Positions 58,320-64,000 of a stretch of DNA of 64,000 nt are shown here, one piece after another. How positions within the stretch are numbered: the stretch's first letter is position 1; every line of letters begins with the position of its first letter. The notes beneath the pieces were generated by a model that saw only the letters and a program-made list of their open reading frames with translations, had not been told where the DNA came from and ran no database searches. A program made the translations under genes and the position numbers. The DNA comes from Sclerodactyla briareus (lineage: Eukaryota > Echinodermata > Holothuroidea > Dendrochirotida > Sclerodactylidae), in the NCBI GenBank assembly GCA_026419785.1, contig JAODTK010005558.1, positions 248,001 to 312,000 of the forward strand, written 5' to 3'.

Positions 58320-60925
58320 AATGCCGATCATCGGCAGTTTCAGCAGCCTGAGTGAATGACCCACATGAAAACATACCAGCTAAGTTCCTATTTCTAGCGC
58401 TACCAACACAGAACATTGCTGCTTTGTTATTGCATTGAAAGTCGAAGCATGCACAGCCGTTCTATGCATTGTGTGAACAGCGTGCACTTTGTACAGAGCT
58501 TGGAAGCTCCATACTACAGCATGAATATTGATTCATAGTTTTTTATAGGCCAAATTTCGGCGGCGGGTGTAAGAGGTGCGATCATGAATGATATGAATAA
58601 ACTGTTTTAAAAAAGTGTGCAGTGTTTGTGCTTACGAGGAAACAAGAGAGAGGACAGTGGGGTTGCAAAGAAAATTTGCTCTACACTTCCTAGCAAGAAT
58701 ACATAATAATTGACACGATGAAAATGTTAACAACCCATAATTTTTATTACACCCTTTCTTGTTAGGCAACTCCAGGATTGTGTGTCGATGTTTTATTATA
58801 TGCTGGATTCAACGTCAGAACAAAAATGTATTCCGTCTCATGTTTTGATGAAGTGGGGCTCTAAAAATTGATGACGGATTTCCATCGCTCTTGGATAGTA
58901 GATCGGTAGAATGTACATATTTGGCCCACAGATCCTCAGAGCATTGTTTCATTTGTAAAGTAGAACCGTCCTAGTCTGCACCCAGACAAGAGTCAAGAGA
59001 TATCACCCTCTGATGGATGGACTATGACTTATGTACGATAGGGCCACACCCAATAATTTGTGGGAACTGCTACAATTAACAATACCCAAATAATGATAAT
59101 GGTGCCTAATTATAGCGCTTAATACAGCGTTTTTTTTTAACAATGCCTTCTGAACAACCAAAAATAATCGACTGGGCATTGTGTGATGAAAAAACCAATG
59201 TATTTTTGGGAACACTACATCTTTGTGAATTATTGGGTGGCTGAACAGATACGACAGTTGCTTGAAAACACTGAATTGTTTGACATCGTATATGCATGAC
59301 GGCATACAATGTTACAAGTCAACCACAGTAGTTGAGTAGAGTTAGTTGGTATTCCGTGAAGCATAGTGTGAAGGTGATATTCCATTTGAAGCATAATTGA
59401 TCAGGAGAGCTAACTAGTTATCTTACACATTAGTTTGAAAGTTGTGCCACCCTCGAAATGGAGAAAAGTCATTCTCGCGGTTTGCCTGAAACCTAAACTG
59501 AGGACTTTGTTCTCCCTCCAAAGTCCGGTTAGCTTGCAAACTGCTATGGATCTCAGGTGAATGAGATACCAGCCATAAACTCTAACAACCAGTCTTCTCG
59601 GGTAATGGAAACTGAGGGAAGAGCTCCGGATAGAGTCGCTGTGTCTTCAAAGCCAACTGCGGATCAACTGAAAAGATTTACTAAAGTTGGAAGTATAAGC
59701 CAAACACAATTTTATGTAAGAGTCAGAGGGACGTTGATGTAAACGCGCCAAAATAGAAAGCCCCCCTGACCCTCCACATCATGCAATATGGTATTTTGTG
59801 ATTTTCACCGAACCCTGAAAATATTCCTTGTCTGTTAGTGAATTGACATATCAATTTTCTTTGAAAATCACTCAGTCTGTGAGAGAGAATTGCGTTATTG
59901 TGGGTTTGCAGGTGCCTGAAATATCACATAAAAGAAAGGCAATAGACATTCTGTGGAACATTTAATGATTCCAACAATAAATAATAAGAAAATTCTCTAT
60001 GTTATTTAATGAGACACTACAATTCCCTGCACAAAAGCCAGTTCGTAGTTGTAAGTGTGCGTGCCTCACCAATGTGAAGGTCGGGGAATATACAAGATTC
60101 CCCCTATAGCAATTTCGTTACGGCTCATTTTAAATTGTCACCACTATTGAAAAAAGCAACCAATTCATCACATGCTTTCGGATGTATTGTGATCAGTATG
60201 GGAGGAAATCTGTAAGCCTTTGTGTTGGTAGGATTCGTAATTTCTAGCAGAGGAGTTTCGAAAGATCGTTCTGCACACTGTAGGTTCAACATCGCAACTT
60301 TGCCGTCGTTCCTAAGGACCTTGATACAATATCATTAACATCTCATTAAACGGTAACTCCGAACTGGCTATCAGAGCTCTCAGAATGATGGGCCAAATTC
60401 TTGAAGGTTAGTAACTCTTGCAAAGGGACATAGTATGGAGATGGGGTAGGGCCTATATACGGTCCAGTTTTTTATTCACTACAATATCATGTCTGTTTTA
60501 ACCTTGCAGTTGTCCCCTAAATAACCAATCAATCAATTAATCAAACATCAGCCAATTTTGTAGATACAGATTGATGACTATAAATGGCAGAGGCTGCAAT
60601 GCGGCACAGATGATGTACGTCTGGTGATGACATTTGATGACAATGTTTAGTGTTACATAGGCTCCATACAGCGGTTCACAGTAGGTAGCGTGTTGGTGAA
60701 GTATCCTGTCCTAGTTTTACGTTGGTTGCAGGAGCTTGGACGTCTCAGCTTCTGCCTCCCTCCTGCTAACTATCATCTCTATAACACTCTGACCTACATA
60801 AGTCAGAAAGACTTTCACAGTCGGGACCATTCAAACCTAAGGAAACACATTTCGTGGATCAGCAGCGCTTTAGACTCAAGATTATTCGGTTGAGTCCTCG
60901 TGAATGACATCACTAGCGATGTCTG
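58320..60925. other. No gene seen
   Basis: Unassigned sequence. Near 59100-59130 the minus strand has TATTAAGCGCTATAATTAGG, like a LINE 3' end, but no coding part is seen. The run AATCAATCAATTAATC near 60525 is a small tetranucleotide repeat. Confidence 0.4.
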
Positions 60926-60930
60926 CAGGT

Positions 60931-61140
60931 TAGATTTGTGAGCCTTCCCTTTATGCCTGTGTGAACTTTACATTTGTTTATTCATGCTGAGCCTTAATGA
61001 CTGGAAATGCAGTAGTACTCTGTCTTTGTATGCTGGGTAGATTTGTGAGCCCTCGCCTAGGCCTGTGTGAACTTAACATCTGTTTGATCACGCTAAGCCT
61101 TAATAACTGGAAATGCAGTTTCATTTTGTTTTCATATGTA
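60931..61140 (+). repeat. Tandem duplication, 107-bp unit
   Basis: Two copies begin TAGATTTGTGAGCC at 60931 and 61038. They share GCCTGTGTGAACTT.ACAT, AGCCTTAAT.ACTGGAAATG and CAG. Divergence is about 10-15% by eye. Confidence 0.85.
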
Positions 61141-61249
61141 AATACCAGTTGATACATCTACAAATGGAACATTTTGCTGATAATGCCCCACACTATTCAA
61201 AGTCATGCCAATTTAGTAACAGTCACATGAGGTCTGATTCTTTGCGTTT

Positions 61250-63300
61250 CAATGTCTGTTATCCATGTTGAAATGGGTTGACGGACACATGTGACTCTCT
61301 TCCAATCACATCTGTACCTAGCAAGATCACAACTAATCCTTTTTCCTGGCCCTCTGCACACACTCCACTAACATTACAGAGCCGAAGCCGATTTTCAGCT
61401 CTTAGACTATGGACCATCCTGAGGAATAAACGCAGATCACCTCCTCCGTTAGATTCTATCTCGGGATGAGGCACCCTACGTACCTGCACCTGACTCCATG
61501 TGTTTCGCATATACGCTTCAGAATACAGTACACATCCTACATACATGTGCCTCCCTAAAAAACCAATCCTAGGGGAAAAATGGAGTTTTACTCGCTAGTA
61601 AAAGCAAAAGCTCTCTAATTTCTAATTTCTCCGACAATTCTTAGGACTCTGGCTGAGACACTATTATCTGCACCCAACTACTACCACTGTATCACCAAGA
61701 TAACAAAAATCCTGCACAACCATTAACGGCCCACCATCAAACAAACGTATCTCCAATTCTCTAAGGGTTACAGAACTTCTTGCATTTGTACTGGAGATTT
61801 TCCTTCAATCTACCTTAATACCACTACATCTCTTGTTAACCCCCAATGCCTGCAATGGCTACAGAAATCTAATTACTACCAATGCCCCCACTACAAATCG
61901 AGCAAGGAAACTTACCAGCCTCTGCTGAACTATCAACTATCAACACTAATCAAAACTCAGTTTTCTCAGTGTTAACGGATAACCCCTTTGAATGCATGCA
62001 TGTCTCCAAGTAGTAACATTTATGAATAGGCTCATCCATGGACTCGCCGACCGGAATCAAGCCATCCGCATACAACATTTTAAAAGGGGAACCAGTTCTA
62101 AACCCTGAATCAAGACTTCAAACCAGAATGATCAGCAAAAGACTCAAAACTGAACCTGATGGAAACCCACCTTTATTTCAATCTCATTGCTAGAAGAACC
62201 ATGACTCTGATGAGACTACAAGCATTCGAACACATAGACTGGACTACCTTGACCAGCCATTCCTTAACACCTAACTTTCTCATAGACCACCATTACACTT
62301 CACGGGGTACTCGATCAAAAGCCCTTTCAAAGTCAACAGAAGCAAAACAAAGTTCTCTCTCTTAGCTGCACCAATGGTTCCATGATCTGGCATAAAGCCA
62401 AACTGCATCTGATCTATACAAACTCTCACTGTAAACAGCTTCCCAATGATTCTGTCAACAGCTTACATTACCTATCCATCAGCGTGAGCCACAAAAATAC
62501 CGCTCTCAAAGCAATCACCTTACTTGTTGTAACAATTAACCATGGTGCTGCTGAGCTGGAATAGTTCCTCCTCAAATGATTTGGTTAGCTAAATCTGTAA
62601 TCCTGTCAACACCTACAGCTTTCAACTCCGGCCCGGCACTGATGGCCGAGGGCCCTGCGGCCTTACCAGTTTTCATCTTGCTTGCCTGCCTCAGACATGT
62701 TTTCATCAATTAATTGGCTGGCCCTTCAACTGGATCACATTGTGACAGATTCTACTTATCCTATTGGAATTCAGCACTGAGCAACTTCACCCCTTCAGGA
62801 TGCTTCATAATCATCACTGAGTGAGTACTACTCGCCAAGATTCCATAATCATTTCTAATGCATCCTGGCTCCAATCACATCTTGTCCTCGACATCTGCTT
62901 TGCGATCCTGAAAATATCTGCCGACTGCTGATCCACATGTCTTTCAGATATCTGAAAATCACTTTGAATGGTCTCTTTGCTTTGTGCATGCCCTGGGCAC
63001 CACTTCAACAGTACTTCCTCTTTCCTATGGCTGCCTCTACCTCATCAGTCCACCAAAAGGCTCTCTCTATACCTTGCCAAACCTTCCCTCCAACCACAAA
63101 AACTTGAATCTGCTGCTGGCAAAAACTGTCTTGAAGTTAATCCTTAATATCACCCACACTGAAAACTTAGATTGTGCTTCCATCTGACTGTGTATCAATT
63201 TCCAGGTGTTCTTTGGCCAATTCAATTTTATGATTTTCCCAGGATTTGAAGCATTTTCACATCGAATCAAAGCATCTTTTCCAGATTTCATGACTGTTTG
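61250..63300 (-). mobile_element. Non-LTR retrotransposon (LINE) reverse transcriptase, degenerate
   Basis: Minus-strand fragments follow the order of a LINE RT. WWTDEVEAAIGKRK lies near 63030. DVIGAR and NDYG..LAS lie near 62860, then MKTGKAAGPSAISAGPELKA near 62650 and GFMPDHGTIGA near 62390. ELCFASVDFERAFDRVPREV is at about 62350-62295, followed by WWSMRKLGVKEWLVKVVQSM. The catalytic box reads LYADGLIPVGESMDE at about 62075, with YADG in place of YADD. A cysteine-rich end (GKFPCSICSGGIGSN) lies near 61890, FCYLGDTV near 61710 and a C-terminal part to about 61260. Stops and frame changes are frequent, so it is inactive. The style is RTE- or BovB-like, but the clade is not settled. Confidence 0.88.
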
Positions 63301-63479
63301 CTATTCTGGAAATAATCGCCAACAAGCGCAGAGAAGAAAGAAAGAACCGAGTTGTTTCCTCAACACATGGAGAGCTACTGGGGCCATGGCCAGACACATG
63401 GCGAGCATCCACAAACATTTGCACGTGCAGCAAGCTTGTTTGCGAACGACTCTGTGCAGGTTTCTTTGAAGCATTATCT

Positions 63480-63910
63480 ATGGTGCCTGATTGCAACTAG
63501 CAGCAAGTAAGTCTCAACAACGTAGCCGTACAGAGAGGCAAGGCCTATTGTACACAGGCTGCAATGAAGTAACAGACAGACCACCATCCCAAATTGCCAA
63601 TCTGCGCAGATGTATAGGAGTAGTCAGAAAACAGGTCTGCATAACAGTCCAGCCCAGTTCTGAACGTACTGCACCAGTTTGCAATCAGGTCGCAGAAAAT
63701 TGCAGTTACGTTGTGAATAGTTGCACATGCTTGAGGGCCATTCACAGTACGCCACAGCCTGTTGCAGAATCTTTGTGTTTTGTGTCTGCATTTTACCTCT
63801 GGCTTGATTTTAGATAGCACTAGTTGGAGGCAGTTGCATAACAGTTGCGCAATTCCAAGAGTTGCAGTCAGTTGCAGACTCATTTCGCATTGTAGAGCGA
63901 CCAAGCTTTA
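63480..63910. repeat. GTTGCAG/CTGCAAC-rich repeat, probably a nonautonomous element
   Basis: The motif TTGCA or TGCAA occurs more than ten times in both orientations (for example GATTGCAACTAG, AAATTGCAGTTAC, GAGTTGCAGTCAGTTGCAGA). Open frames exist on both strands (63491-63817 plus, 63545-63904 minus) but match nothing I know. Similar GCTGCAG-rich sequence lies at 8020-8065. No clean terminal repeats could be fixed. Confidence 0.5.
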
Positions 63911-64000
63911 ATTTACAAGTTAAAGGGCAAGTCCAGCCAGAAACATTTGAATGTCATATGATTGTGGATGGAAACTCATGTCAATCAAACTTGTTTCATG

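Noticed and set aside
1-64000. CRISPR arrays, bacterial operons, rRNA or functional tRNA genes
   Set aside because: The repeats have no spacer pattern, the tRNA-like pieces are SINE heads with decayed boxes, and the exon-intron structure is eukaryotic.

Overview
This is a 64 kb piece of animal nuclear DNA. It has no operon-like gene packing, no long open frames and no ribosome-binding-site pattern. The coding signal is short exons (about 110-260 bp) with GT/AG borders, separated by introns of 0.7-9.6 kb. The rest is dense in tRNA-derived SINEs, non-LTR retrotransposon (LINE) remnants, small inverted-repeat elements, minisatellites and unusually many long poly-G/poly-C runs. The repeat style and the protein sequence suggest a marine invertebrate, perhaps an invertebrate deuterostome (echinoderm, hemichordate or lancelet). 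That taxonomic guess is weak.

The one cellular gene I can support is a Trio/Kalirin-type Rho guanine-nucleotide exchange factor on the minus strand. Eleven exons were found by comparing peptide fragments with what is known of vertebrate TRIO and KALRN. Reading N- to C-terminal (high to low coordinate), they lie at 30239-30046, 22469-22301, 12696-12500, 12071-11937, 10805-10686, 9744-9557, 7635-7375, 6400-6287, 5526-5404, 4178-3994 and 3225-3043. They cover the central spectrin-repeat array and the first helix of the first Dbl-homology (DH) domain. The rest of DH/PH must lie beyond the left edge. The Sec14 and first spectrin-repeat exons should lie to the right; none was recognised between 30.2 and 64 kb. 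Nearly every exon carries one or more small frame breaks while splice sites and residue-level similarity stay intact. This looks more like an unpolished long-read assembly than a decayed gene, but a duplicated pseudogene is not excluded.

Layout: 1-3 kb, downstream intron with a minisatellite. 3-13 kb, the exon-rich part of the gene, with LINE 3' ends and a 383-bp inverted-repeat element inserted in one of them (7.7-9.0 kb). 13-30 kb, two long introns with SINEs, minisatellites and a LINE tail. 30-44 kb, two arrays of a ~300-bp repeat carrying TGACCT half-sites, plus segmental duplications. 44-61 kb, mostly unassigned sequence with two SINEs, an inverted-repeat element with internal repeats and a 23-bp minisatellite. 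61.2-63.3 kb, a dead LINE reverse transcriptase on the minus strand. 63.5-63.9 kb, a GTTGCAG-rich repeat.
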